DNA of 64,000 nucleotides from Fasciolopsis buskii (lineage: Eukaryota > Platyhelminthes > Trematoda > Plagiorchiida > Fasciolidae): NCBI GenBank assembly GCA_008360955.1, contig LUCM01004193.1:343823-407822 (forward strand), given 5' to 3'. The notes below the pieces were generated by a model. That model worked only from the letters and a program-made list of their open reading frames with translations. It was not told the DNA's origin and made no database searches. A program made the translations under genes and the position numbers. This document shows, in pieces, positions 46,059 through 57,571 of the stretch; the first letter of the stretch is position 1, and each line of letters opens with the position of its first letter.

Positions 46059-46476
46059 TTAATCACGAACATCAACAAAAAGATGAATGGACAATTGACG
46101 CCTCCTGGAATACGCCGAAATCAATAGGAATAAATCCAAATGCTTCATCCTTTACTGCGGCTAACCAAGGTCTGTCGGTAAAGTGTTCCTCTATACACGA
46201 TATTAATGCTTGATTTAAAACAAATTATTGTATTAACTGTGAAAGCTCAAACCTCTCAATTCAGTTAAAAGGCTGTAACGCTAGGAGACATGCAAACCGT
46301 AAGCTTTACCGTGGCAGTTGAGCAATGAAAAAGAATGAAGTCATTAAACGAACAAGCGCGTTTAAAACAGAACTCCACTACAGTACGCGAACGGATATGG
46401 ATCAGCAAAATCCATGAAATTTTTATTGCAGTGATGAATAAGCATGCCGAAAATTTTACCAGGAAATTGAGCAGAT

Positions 46477-46785
46477 TCACTTAGAGGAATCGGAGCAATC
46501 CTCGGCCAGTATTTCCTTAATGAGCCTGTTGAATCGCATAGCCAACGGTTCCATCAAATATGCTGCAAATTCCTTGAGAACAGCAACAAGGAGTCCATCA
46601 GAACATCCAGATTTGCACGTTTGGGGAGAATTCAGTTTTCCAAGCACCACCGGTAGTTGGAGCTGCAGGTTCTTTTGTAACACTGGGAGTGCACATAAAA
46701 TCCACTGGTCTGCTGGATTTTGTTGCTGATTTTTGTAAATGGATGCTTGGATTTTTACAGTGGGGCGCGCATACCTCAAAGTCAT
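46477..46785 (-). pseudogene. CR1/Jockey-like reverse transcriptase N-terminal fragment (minus strand)
   Basis: A 102-codon minus-strand frame contains LGKLNSPQ, then SDGLLVAVLKEFAAYLMEPL followed by AMRFNRLIKEILAEDCSDS. This matches, residue by residue over about 45 positions, the finger region of CR1/Jockey-type reverse transcriptases (L-x-x-LN-x-x-K-x-x-GPDG-x-x-P-x-VLKELA-x-x-LA-x-PLA-x-LFN-x-S-x-x-EG-x-LPEDW), with a short insertion at the GPDG position. Later motifs are not legible below 46477, so it is a truncated or decayed fragment. It is not the same lineage as the RTE relic at 44.5-45.5 kb. Confidence 0.55.
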
Positions 46786-47047
46786 TTCACTTTGCTCCGA
46801 AATTTACTGTTCTTTAAGGACAGCTTTAGTGCGTGACTGATTGGAACTCTGATTTCTGGTTCTCTCAGGAAACCTGTGTAAGGACCCCCATTCATAAAAG
46901 CCTAGTCTTCATTTCAGACATGGAAGTTATCAAATGGTTAGTCGGATAAGTGCAATCGCAAGGAGACAACTCTATAGCAAATTATCTGTTGTTCAAATCA
47001 GTGCTTTCTTTCTCCACTGGATGCTGCTCCGAAGTCGTCAGGTTTAG

Positions 47048-47266
47048 ATCTTCCAGACTATCCGCTTTAAAAGGACTTTATTTCGTCGCCTGCGGAAACG
47101 GGAAATCATCGATGAACTTTTGTGTCACGCTGATAAATTTGGTTCCAAATTAACTACATCACCGGATGAAAGTTCAGCCGTCCAAGAATTCCTTCATGAA
47201 CAGTCGCTATATTGGGAGAACGGGAGCAACAATTTGTCGGTGATACTTATGGATCAAACTGCGTGA
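47048..47266 (+). other. Open frame upstream of the integrase relic, possible exon or element linker
   Basis: A 72-codon frame without ATG begins with FKRTLFRRLRKREIIDEL and continues through a polar segment (FGSKLTTSPDESSAVQEF). An AG at 47056 and a GTGATA at 47240 could act as splice sites. In Ty3/gypsy elements a basic linker of this style can precede the integrase, and the integrase relic follows about 230 bases later on the same strand. The link is conjecture. Confidence 0.25.
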
Positions 47267-47491
47267 AAGTATAATTAACATGCGCAGTAGCTTTTATGCA
47301 TGTGCTGTAGTGAAGGGGTGAATAACACTTTCAAACACCTCCAAACCGTAAATGTAACTGGTTTTGGGAAGTGCAGGAATGTAGGCAATATAGAACAATT
47401 ACTTAATAAGCTAATAGTTAGTGGTTACATCGTTGCACCCATTAATCACCTCACAGGATGATGGGGAGCATTAGCTATCCCCAACTGCGCG

Positions 47492-47707
47492 GTGTCGTGG
47501 CAAGGAAATCCGAAAACCCCAGCAATCCCATACCATTCAAAGGATCATGGGTTGATCGAACGCGGTAATCGCACCATAAGACGCTTTTTGTCAGCATTTA
47601 ATGGCGAGCCTAATATTAACCAGTGGAACAAGTTGTTGCCATTTCGTTTGCGGAATAAGTGTTTTCCAATGCACGGGATTTTACCCAGTGTTCCTTATGT
47701 ACTTTAG
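47492..47707 (+). pseudogene. Ty3/gypsy integrase fragment
   Basis: A 71-codon plus-strand frame reads TPAIPYHSKDHGLIERGNRT, then IRRFLSAF, NQWNKLLPFRLRNK and GILPSVPYVL. It matches the end of the retroviral-type integrase catalytic core: T-x-x-YHPQ-x-x-G-x-x-E-R-x-NRT-x-x-x-x-L with the catalytic Glu kept (LIERGN), then W-x-x-x-LP-x-x-x-x-AYR and S-T-G-x-x-P-x-x-x-x-x-G-R/E. Changes at YHPQ to YHSK and at AYR/STGHTP show decay. The conserved Asp residues upstream are not found and no long terminal repeats were detected. It would have integrated element DNA into the genome. Confidence 0.6.
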
Positions 47708-49262
47708 GAAGGTGGTGACCGACTGACCTGATCACGAGCGCTGTTCTTGGAGGCACATTAACCCTGTGTCCTTTATGCCTGCGGCTTTCAACAACTTTTG
47801 AAGTATTTCGATGGTGCAAGCTTCATAAGCTCTAACGGCAAAAATCCACATCAGCGACATTTTCAGATTTTGTTTGATAAACTGTTCACTTGGTAAAACA
47901 TCACTTACGCACCATGTTCCTACGAGTTACCTGGTCCTTCGTCTGGGAGAGACCGGTTTCCACTAGAGCTTGGCAGACCCAAATCACCGATTTCCTCCAG
48001 TTAGTCCAAACTCTTCATGAGCGATTTGACAGGGTCCATTGAACCAGGTGTCCCTGAATGCGCAACTTCCTTAAAGTAAATTGAAGAGGATAATGGAATA
48101 ACAGACATAATTTTGGACCGATGTTGAAATGAAAACGGTGTTCTGCTAGAACTCACGCTTGACGAGAACTATTTTTATTTGGAAGAATCAAGGCGACCCG
48201 TAATTAAATGTGCTGTCATTCAGCCGCAATAATAACTTATGACAATGATGCTTCTGATATCCGAAAAGTAATAAATCAATGTCTACAAAGCAAATGACAG
48301 TGAATTTACTTGTCAGTTAATTGCACTACTTTTTATGGCCTTGGCAAACATTAGGGCACTTTTAAAATGTTGATTTATTTATGAATAATGCTGCCCGACT
48401 ACACGATAAAATAGTATACTTTATCGGTCTACTGCATTTTGTGCTCTTCTTTTCCCTTCCTCTCTGGACGGGCATCAGTGCCATTCTCTAACACCTGGTC
48501 AATAGAATGCCTCAAATAGATCTGCATTGGTAGCTCTTATAATAGATATAATAAGTCCCATTTCATTAGCAACAAAATATGTACCAATGGCTCCTCTGTA
48601 GTGCCAGAACCATCCCCCAGCTTACTGTTGCAATCACGCTTGTTCATGCAATGCAATCATGGCTAGGTTGTTGTTACTAAGACCGATTACCATTTGTTGC
48701 GTTCTCGGTCCCTTGAGTGCTTCCACTAGACATGTTTCACGGCTATAGTCATTCGCGTCTATCTCAAAGATCACGAAATTCTATTCTATTGTCAAACCAT
48801 GAAGTTTATTGCAACTCAATACATATTACAAAACTATTCTATTTTTAGCCCCGGTTTATAAACATAATTCCGGTTTTCCTTTCCATTTTGATTGGTCAGT
48901 CGTAAAATTTTCTGTAATTTCTGGCCAAAGTAATTGCAACATGTGACAGGAAAGACAGGATGGGTCAAAAGTTAAAATTTAACACGCTTTTAGTACTCCT
49001 TTGAAATGAGTAACGAATTAAATTCGGCGCTGCAATTTGGTTTCTAACCGAAATAAGTCTGATCAAACTTTCCAAAGGAATCATTTGCAAAGACTTATTT
49101 TCACCCTGATTCATGATTCATTCAAAAAGTGACTTGGTATTCGACGCTGAATATGGATTATTGGCCTAATTTATTGTTATTTTTTGCCCCAGTAAGAGCT
49201 AAACAATGTCAGCGTGGTAATAGGGAAACAAATTATGGCTGTTTTCTTCCAAAAATGAACAT
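47708..49262. other. Non-coding stretch, no feature recognised
   Basis: No continuation of the gypsy element could be read with confidence. The region is otherwise AT-rich and unstructured. Confidence 0.45.
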
Positions 49263-49330
49263 CAAGGGTCAGAATCGATCCGGCAACCTTCAGTTTATAG
49301 GCCCAATGCTCTGGTCATTGACCTATGGCT
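49263..49330 (-). repeat. tRNA-like SINE head (minus strand)
   Basis: On the minus strand the sequence has the form of a tRNA-derived SINE head: an A-box-like AATGACCAGAGC, an anticodon-loop region GGGCCTATAAACTGAAGG and a B box GGATCGATTCT (plus-strand 49271-49281) in a tRNA-like spacing. Arm pairing is imperfect, so it is not a functional tRNA. The family differs from the tRNA-Leu-like SINE elsewhere in the window. It lies inside the 130-codon plus-strand frame 49129-49521, which is therefore unlikely to be a gene. Confidence 0.55.
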
Positions 49331-52264
49331 TTTACGCAAGTCGCAAACAAGCTAAAACATCCCAGAATCAGCTATTTTACTCGTTAGGTTTTGTCTGTCT
49401 TCTGCGCAACATTCTCTTCTTAAATGAAGAACTACATTACTCGCAGAGGAGTAGACAGATCAAGCTTTCGGTACCACCTACTTATAATTACACTGAAATC
49501 GAGGTTAGATGTGACTGGTAATGAACACAGTTAGATTTTATCATGATGACTTACTGATGTGCCCTGCATCTTAGTTGTCTTTGCTTTTAGATTTGCACTC
49601 TGTTTACTCCCCAAACAGTTGGTCGTAGCTTAGAATGCTTTAGGTTTCTTAACCTGGGTGCGCGTCAACTGAAGGATTGGGTTTTAGTCGACGCAATATC
49701 ACCGCTCGGAGGTAGTTAGTTACGCTTCCATGTGCATATGCCCGGCATACGCCTGGGGGCTCGTCAAGGTACAGAAACGAAACACTACAAGGAGGAGATT
49801 GTCTTCAGTCAGATACTGTCAAAATATACGTCAAAATCTGTGACGGGCTTCGAAAATGAAACATCTACTTAGTTGAGTTTATCCTGCTGGCCTGTTGACC
49901 AGTGAGAGCCATACAGTATCGATAGCCCCAAACTGTCACTGAATGAGCTGACAAGAACCAATATAATTTTGAGAATGATATACTGTAGAAAATGACAAAT
50001 ATTTAATGGCGATGATCACTATTATTAGAAGTTTGAGGCTTCATTGCCTGAAAATGGTTTGATCCACGAATATTAAGTCAACGTGAAATGGTATTCATTT
50101 TGTTACCATCTAGTTTTATCCAGTCAGCCAACACAGGCAACGTTTCTGTCATTTATCTACGGGGATAAATAAATTAATACAAACGAATGAATCATTATTC
50201 TTTGCGACTTCGAACACGAGCAGCATTTTGTACGAAACCATTTCACTAGATTCAAACTAACAGTTAGCCATTCCAAAGGATTAAGGTAGCCGACTTTGTC
50301 ATGTACTGCAGAGTAGTTAGGTCCTGTTTAGTTCCGAAATTGTTACTTGTTTATCTCTAGTCTGAAGCAGGGGGGATTTCCTGGGGTGGTAAATTCCACC
50401 CAAATGAAAGATGTCAAAATTCTGCCATATTTTAACAACTTTAGGAAGGAATGCCAACACACCCACAGACCCAAGTGGATATCATTAGAATTTCAGCTGT
50501 CAGGATCCGGTATCACAAACCGAATGATCCAGGAACTGCAGTTGCATGCATCAATTTACATCCGATTACGGTGGTCCTACTCTTTAACGCTGTGAGAGTA
50601 GTCAAAGATGTAAGCTGCCTAACAGCTACACGCACTGACGAACGACGCAGTGCGGCATTATCCGACTGTCATGGTTGCCATCATCTGATACATGAACTGA
50701 CCGTATGGAATACAGTTTCATTCGGTTTAACGGACAGACGAATGGATAAGACAAAAGAATGCGGTTCGCCTTGAGCTCAGGGGTTACCACATGCCCATTT
50801 TTTGGACGAGCTTGAATAAACAAATTTCGCTATTTGTTTTCTAGTCGCTTTTTACATCCTAATTCAATTGCTCTCTCGGGACCTATTTCAATCGGATTAT
50901 AGGTTTTGAGTATTTCAGCAAAGACGCAATTAGATTAGTAAAAGCACGACAAGGCTAACCCTTGTTCACTCCATCATTTCTATTAGAAGATTGTTTTTGA
51001 AACCATAGATAAAGTAAACATTTACTTAGGACCTATTTTTTAAGTAAATTCTCTCAAAAATGCTTAGCGCAGTTGAGCAACATGTGTATTTTTAAAATGG
51101 TCATCTGTCACAGGTCTTCCTTTAATCATGATCTGCTCAAATAAAATCGTGTTTTTCAAACGTCGGCATTTGAAACCACTGAACGAATCGTGGCTTACGA
51201 ATAATTGGCACTGCGCCCTTGCTGGAAAGGACAATACGGATGATGGCGTAACAAGCTAATTAAATGGGGCAACAGGTCTGTGCTCATTACAGCCTGTACA
51301 AGATGGTGGTCTTCTGGTCACATGTAAACAACTGATAGTTAATAAAGTCAGTATGAAGTATGTTTCTCTAAAATATTTCCCACATAAGTTTGGAATCATA
51401 ACAACATTATTTGGACTGATATCAATACTTCGGGACTGGCAATTCAGTAGCTTCTCAGTATCACATTCAAATTAATCCGAAATATTACTCACCTTTCTCT
51501 GCCACGCGGAGCATACTTACACTAATTCATACGCTAATTCTTTGTGGATTAGTCTACAATCTTCAGGCAGATGTACCCCTGGGTGGTGTGAAAAACAGAC
51601 CACGTTTTGAATAATTCTGAGCAAGAGTGAGGCAGACCCAAATAATTTTAATATAAATCCCAAATAATGTGGAAAATGATGGAATGTCACTGTTGTAAAA
51701 CTTATTTGAGAAAAATAATTAATTGATACGTGTAAACTTCAAATCGCCTGCATGATTTTAAGGAGTATTTGATAACTTTCATGCATCTTTTGCACACGAA
51801 CATATTCTATCAAATGTGTTGACTCCATCTAGTCATCATACGGCGGTTTCTTTGAAAGGAAGCTGATTTTAAACGCATACGATTGCATCCCATCAGCCTA
51901 GACTGGAAAACACTATTTCTTTTCGAATTTGGCATCGTCGCTTGGTTTTGCTTTCTGTTCTGTCACATTTATTTCACAGACATTTTCCTATTTTCATAAG
52001 TAAGCTTTATTTCACGCTATTCACCAGCCTGTATTTGATGGCTTATATGTTTTGTGGCCCTTAATGTGCCATTTTTGGCTCCCCTATATTGTCCGTCATT
52101 ATCTATGACTACCGTTGCGACTTCAGTTCAAAACATAGACCTCGCGCTTAACAGACCAACGTTTCCCGCATGCACTAGGCATTTCGTGTAGCCTGTTCCG
52201 TTGTATTTGTTCCCATTCTGACCCCAGCTGAATCACCTGAGTTCATGTTGTGAATGACAATGTC
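49331..52264. other. Non-coding stretch, no feature recognised
   Basis: Open frames at 50347-50774 (82 and 107 codons) overlap in different phases without motifs. The 2 kb after that contain no long frame and no repeat that I could match. Confidence 0.45.
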
Positions 52265-52376
52265 AATAACAGTGTTGTTGGTTGTGTTATCAACATTATA
52301 TCAGACACAATAATAAACAATAAATGGGGCGTCGATCTTTTGACGCAATCCTTACGTCGTTCGGTTCTGATATTTC
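52265..52376. repeat. Second copy of the 35.5 kb dispersed repeat (one arm and adjacent block)
   Basis: 52265-52282 matches part of one arm of the 35.5 kb hairpin, and 52329-52376 matches 35655-35712 (GTCGATCTTTTGACGCAATC and the following block). The opposite arm is missing or diverged here. Confidence 0.5.
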
Positions 52377-53811
52377 CGAACACCTGGGTCCATCTTCGAT
52401 TAGTAAGAACACATGCACTCTGACTTTTCGGATACTGCAGCTCAGTATGCTGCGTCCTGTTGGCGACCGACCGCAAAGCTTCTTCTTTCATTGTGTTCTT
52501 CTTTACTTATGCACTTAACAACTGTCCCCATTGCCGGCTCCACCTCAGAGATCGCCGGTTTATCGCAAATAATCCTACATTCAACTTTAATTGTGTTAAT
52601 ATATATATATATTTAATACCCCTTTCTTTGTTACTGATTCCCAGATGTCTCACTACCGCCCCAAATTATGCTGTTCTGAAGTCGGAAGCCAGTAGACACC
52701 GATTTCTATTGCTTTCACGTCTTCCAAGTGGAATTCGAGATAATTGGGACTGCGAAACGTTCCCTATAGTTAACCTAATGTTCTAAACCGCTCGAATCCC
52801 ATAGTAAAGTTATGAACCACAAAAATCTGTGAAAATTGATATTTGCAGCCTCACAACAGTAAAATTTGAAGTAGATGCTAATAAGTCAAGTATAGTAACA
52901 GGGCTGCGGCTATCCAAAATCTATCTGCTATTTGATCCAAACACCGTTGTCCATACTTGCGGCTGTACTGTGAGTACCGTAATCCCACAAAACAACAAAT
53001 ATTGGCCCTAAGATCCCATCTGAATCGTTGGGATAGTACATGGAAAATAAATACATTTTGGTATCACACGGTGATTCTCCGGAGGTCTTTGCCAGTTGAC
53101 GTCAACCTTTAGAAGAAAGTCACAATGTCTAAAAGTATCGTTTTTTATCGCATTATGTTCCGCATACGGATGGACGGACACATCTTCTAGCTTACCTTTT
53201 GACACTGGGGAAAGGAAATGCATGTGGTTTCGAATGCCAAAAGAACACCATGTGTTATTAAACCAGGAGAACGAATGTGCTCCATCTCTTGCGTTCGTAC
53301 ATTTATATCACTACTGCATCAAATAAACAGACCCGCTTTTCTAAGCGAATTTAGTGTCTGACGTGTTCGTCTACCAAAACCGATCAGGAGCACTAGCGAA
53401 ACTCACTTCGTAGACCGAATGTGACAAAGCTGTAGACTTTATGACGTCTAGACGTGAATGAGACCTATTGGAATGCTCCCTTTTTTGACCATCACTTTAT
53501 CTTGAAAAAGCTCCATAAGTGACTGATGTTTTACTTCACGTTTTTGTTACACACCAAATGGACAGTATGCTTGAAAGGAGGCCTAGACCATGGGAGAAAT
53601 GCCGAATGGGGAAATGAGAATTCGAACTTTCATACTCAATGGATTTGAATAATTTGTTGGTGATAGCTCAGGTTGTTGGTGTTGACGATGTAACCTGGAC
53701 TGGTGCTGAAAGGTCTGCGATCAGTGATCATAAAGCCATGAACTTACATACACCGCATCAAAAAGTCAGGATTTATCCACGTGATCAAAGCCGGCACTAT
53801 CATTTCACTAG
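52377..53811. other. Non-coding stretch with a short AT microsatellite
   Basis: (TA)n at 52600-52613. Several mirrored 60-108 codon frames between 52243 and 53326 show no motifs and partly cover repeat sequence. A 61-codon ATG frame at 53639-53824 just precedes the next candidate exon. Confidence 0.4.
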
Positions 53812-53903
53812 TGAAGAAACTTAAGAGAACGAATGAGATTATGTTACAAAGACTCATTTCGGAGGTAATGATCAGACAGGAGAGTTCGAAGTACGCATAC
53901 CCG
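53812..53903 (+). CDS. Candidate internal exon of an unknown gene (exon 1 of 2 adjacent)
   Basis: An acceptor (CACTATCATTTCACTAG) ends at 53811 and a consensus GTGAGT donor starts at 53904. The 92-base exon carries two bases of a split codon and 30 codons (KKLKRTNEIMLQRLISEVMI then RQESSKYAYP), ending in phase 0. The peptide is basic and likely helical. The next candidate exon (54142) starts in phase 0, so the two can join across a 238-base intron. No family is recognised. Confidence 0.35.
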
Positions 53904-54141
53904 GTGAGTAACAGTAATCACGAAGCCGATGGCATACTTCAGCCAAAGTTGTTTTCATCTTATCACTTTAACAGAAATCAAGGATATTTGATGTTATTCT
54001 TCTGAAGATGTTTCCTGACAGACCGGCGAAAGTCTTTCTGAAGATCATTATCATGCTCCACAAACGGATTCCCCATCGATGTGCATTCCTAGGGCTTCCG
54101 ATGACACTCTGTTGATTTGCATCTATCGGTTTAAATTTCAG

Positions 54142-54240
54142 ATGATGCCAAAAGTTGATTATTATGACTTCGCTGAACTGCTTGCCAGACGAATATCAAT
54201 ACTGGTTATTTTCCGCCAGATAGTTAAAAAAAACCTAACA
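54142..54240 (+). CDS. Candidate internal exon of an unknown gene (exon 2 of 2 adjacent)
   Basis: The sequence TTTAAATTTCAG ends at 54141 and an ACA/GTAAGG donor starts at 54241. The 99-base exon is exactly 33 codons in phase 0: MMPKVDYYDFAELLARRISI then LVIFRQIVKKNLT. It fits in phase behind the exon at 53812-53903. If the donor is skipped, the frame runs on to TGA at 54277-54279. A short phase 0 segment behind an AG at 54317, ending in TAG at 54345-54347, could be a terminal exon. No domain is recognised. Confidence 0.4.
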
Positions 54241-56696
54241 GTAAGGACTCTCTACCTGAAGATAACCTCTCACAAATGAACAAATTGAACTGTACCTATT
54301 TTTTAACAATACTCCAGTATAATTTCCTGACACATTCCGTGTATTAGTGATGACTACACTACTTTCGAACTTCTTACACCTGAGTGGAATAGTGGTTTTG
54401 CAATACGGAATGCTCATATAAACAATTTTCGGCAGATGTTTCTGCCCGTAATATTTAAGCGGTAAGAACGATATCCGAGTAGTCGAACGGTCATTGGTTT
54501 GAGTCCTACTCGCATGCCTGAGACAGAGGTGAATTTCCCGTTCTATATAACTGTAGTATTTGGACTTGGAATCAGTATATGGAATTCAGTCAGTCACAGG
54601 AACGAACGGTTACGAATTACTAGTAAGCACCGAGTTGGTTCCGACCCAACCTGTGGAAACTAAAAAATACGAGAAGACCACAACAGAATAAAAGCATTTC
54701 TGGGTTTTGTTTACAGCTCATGCGTTTATATTCTAAATTGTTGATATTTCGATTGGCATAATACATACCATTTAATCGCCTTCGAGGGGTGATTGATTTC
54801 ACGATCGCTTGTTCCTAGGGTTCTTACCGGCCAGTTGTCTAGACAAGATATCACAAAGATATAGCGAACTGTGTCACGTGACTTGCGCGAAGTCTGGTCA
54901 CGATAACATTTCGCACCAAGTCTCACTTTAAAATACCTCAAGAAATGCATGGAATATTTGCATGCAACAATTGCTGATGCCCATTTCGGCCACATATTGC
55001 TACTTATCACTTATTGTCAATGAAAAACCATTTCCTTTTAGTCAAACTGTCCAAGGCTTGGTAGGAATCACGTATTTTTCCTGAAGGCGTGGCTCATTCG
55101 ACACAATCAGTGTAGAAATAATGATTCCTTAAGTGTCCACTAAACAGGACAGATGAATCCCTTCCGCATTAATCTTTCGATCAAGCAGCTTTGCTGATTT
55201 GGTGGCGATCGCCGTAGCAAATTTAGTAACCTTAACAACTTGGTAATTTGCGATGCTTTAGCACGCACAACACTCTAAAATAGCCTATTAAAACAATATC
55301 CTGTTTGTAGACGAGCTTCGGTTCCTTTAGTCACACCAGAATTAACTGAGTTTTAAACGATACGTTTGAAAAAGTTTCGGATGACTAAGCTTCTTTGACA
55401 CTGAAATTTCTATGGTTTCTCATAAAGCTCAGTTTTTTACATAAGTCCAAATTTAATATTCATTCCTAATTCTAATCGAAAACGATAACAATCGCCATCA
55501 ACCAAAATAGGTGTTCACTTGATATTTTACGAGTTCTCGGTTGAATGTGATTGCAAAATGATATTCGGGATAGGGAGATAACGTATCGCAAGGGGATTTG
55601 TCGATTTGCAGAGTTGTGCTGGCAGAGGATGATGGCGAGCATTTATTCCTTGCGAATGTAATACTGAGTACGGCTAGTCATTTGCAGTTGAACAGGAGAC
55701 TGAACTTCGAATGGGTCACACCGAGCAAACACCTGTGAAAATATTTCAATTCTTTGAAGTGACAATGTGTCTGGTCACATTGATAATCCGTGGTGAAAAA
55801 ATACTTCTGGTCCAAATTGAGCCAACCCCCACATCCGATCCGGTTGATCGTATACCAAACTTTTTACAACATCCTTGGTTTAATTCGCGGAGGCCAGACA
55901 GAAATGAATATTGAAAACAGTGGTATACCTACGAAGTTGTTTGCTCCATGAATATTTTGAAAAGCAAGAATATATATAAATAATTTTTGGTTATGACAAA
56001 TTCTGGATGCTTGTAATTAACACGTGATCTTGTTAGATTCCTTGAACGTATTGAACTATCTGTGTTATGTGCTTGTCGTGATAGTTCGTCGGGTTTGCCT
56101 CGAGAAGCTTGATATGCATCTGAGAAAACAATCCGGGCTAAATCTGTTACAGTTTTTCAATGGCAGTTAGGAAGATGATAGAGTAATTTGTTATTGGAAT
56201 ATATTTGCGGAATCGCGAAGTTTTTATGCAGTTAGGAAATTGTTTAGTAATTTTATATGAATGCACTAATAGAAGTTTGCGAAACAACCTGAACGGCAAC
56301 ATGTAGCTCGAATTGCAACATATTCTGGACCTTCCAGTATAAAGTCCTACAAGAGTAGAACGAACCAAATTGGTCGCAACGAAATTTTGTTCTGTTTAGG
56401 CTTCACCATCTGTGGGCTAGGCACCTCTGTTTAGTCAGGTAGTTAGCACCCGCCACGTTGTCGGACATTGAAGTAAATCACACTTTGGTGTTTTATTCAC
56501 CACATTTCGAAAATGCACAAGGGAGTCATATCAACTTTAACTTGAGAGTATAACGATAGGAATAAAAGATTTACGAAGACCTTAAGTGGCTGTAAATCGA
56601 TATCAACGCAGCACCTTGAAAGACCGTTAATAAAGGTTAAACGTTTTGTAACAGTTACTCATACTTATCTTATGTTTTTCTTTGGCTCTTTTCTAG
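54241..56696. other. Intron or intergenic DNA with a weak tRNA-like segment and one unassigned frame
   Basis: 54451-54520 has a weak tRNA-like look on the plus strand (AAGCGGTAAGAACG then GGTTTGAGTCC as a B-box-like element). A tRNA A-box-like TAGTCAGGTAGTTAGCACC occurs at about 56433 without a B box. A 67-codon frame at 55711-55914 has a Pro-rich end (IEPTPTSDPVDRIPNFLQHP) that could be a terminal exon but lacks a good acceptor. Confidence 0.35.
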
Positions 56697-56788
56697 TTAC
56701 ACTAAAGGATGCGAACTCTCCACGAAGAAGGCCGACCTCTGCGCTGGATGCTCATTTACGTGATTTACGTTTAGGAGCCGTTTTCACG
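56697..56788 (+). CDS. Candidate internal exon, basic Arg/Leu-rich, unknown product
   Basis: A long pyrimidine tract and AG (TTTTTCTTTGGCTCTTTTCTAG) end at 56696 and a CACG/GTAACT donor starts at 56789. The 92-base frame encodes TLKDANSPRRRPTSALDAHL then RDLRLGAVFT and ends in phase 0. The acceptor is among the strongest in the window. It lies on the same strand as the candidate exons at 53.8-54.2 kb but cannot be joined to them directly by phase. No family is recognised. Confidence 0.4.
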
Positions 56789-57019
56789 GTAACTCGGTGG
56801 TACAGGATCCAACCAATAGGCATAAGGTGGCGTGGACTTTTGGATGCATATTACATAGACTGGTTTCCTATTCTACTTGACACTTTTCTCGTCGTCTCAT
56901 CTCAAAACAAGTGAAGAAAATTAGGATACTTAAGCATGCTCAGAATAATTTGGAGAAGCATGATGAAACTTGATAATTCCCCTAAAGAAACAGAAGGATT
57001 ACCGCAATTGCCTGACTTA
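56789..57019. other. Short non-coding spacer before the inverted repeat cluster
   Basis: No motif seen. A direct repeat of the block at 57572-57683 begins at about 57020. Confidence 0.5.
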
Positions 57020-57058
57020 ATTTTAAGTGTGAGTAGCAGTAGATAAAGCATTTATAAA

Positions 57059-57570
57059 GTACTGTGATATCGTTGCTCAACTCACCATTAGGAAACCATG
57101 GAAGCACTGTACAGCTATTTCATCCTTGCAAGAAACAATCAGCAGTGCACATCCGCCGCATCCGAACTGGAACTCGAAACCGGGACAATTTTGAATCGGA
57201 CGCTTTAGCCATTATACTGAGGAGCAGGCTCTCAACGGTTTGTTGAACTTCACCACGTGATTTCGCACCTATTCGTCACTGATTTGCACGGCTTCCAGCG
57301 CACAGCAAAGGATAGGTGCAGCATCATCTGATGAAGCTTAGCAAATTGTTCAGAGCCTGCCCGGCAGCGTAATGGCTAAGGCGTTCGACTCAAAATCGTT
57401 AGTCCCGGGTACGCGTCCCAGTTCGGGCGCGGTGGATATGCACTGCTGATGACTCCTAACAAGGATGAAACAGCTGTACAGTGCTTCCATGGTTTCCTAA
57501 TGGTGAGTTGAGCAACGATATCACAGTACTTTATAAATGCTTTATCTACTGCTACTCACACTTAAAATTA
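57059..57570. repeat. Left arm of a large nested inverted repeat (two SINE units, - then +)
   Basis: This arm is the reverse complement of 57572-58083 around the single N at 57571. It contains a minus-strand SINE unit (57059-57237, head 57155-57237), a 115-base spacer with its own CACGTGATTTCGCACC and GCATCATCTGATGAAGCTTA blocks, and a plus-strand unit (57353-57531, tRNA-like head 57355-57428). The plus-strand head holds GCAGCGTAATGGCTAAGGCG (A box) and an anticodon-loop sequence CTCAAAA, as in tRNA-Leu(CAA). Sequence just outside the left arm (57020-57058) repeats the innermost bases of the structure, so the true repeat unit is longer than the SINE. Confidence 0.8.
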
Positions 57571-57571
57571 N
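57571..57571. other. Single N at the dyad centre of the inverted repeat
   Basis: The only ambiguous base in the window, flanked by TTAAAATTA and TAATTTTAA. It is probably an assembly or consensus artefact at the turn of a hairpin. Confidence 0.9.

Noticed and set aside
49129..49521. 130-codon open frame on the plus strand
   Set aside because: Its middle is the antisense of a tRNA-like SINE head, and no start or splice signal supports the whole.
52460..52786. 108-codon plus-strand frame
   Set aside because: Covers a repeat segment and a TA microsatellite and has no motif.
54451..54520. tRNA gene or SINE
   Set aside because: Only a B-box-like GGTTTGAGTCC and a weak A box; too degraded to call as a feature.
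57353..57428. Functional tRNA-Leu gene
   Set aside because: Arms do not pair properly, the B box is altered (GGGTACGCGTCCC) and the sequence continues into a SINE tail repeated elsewhere.
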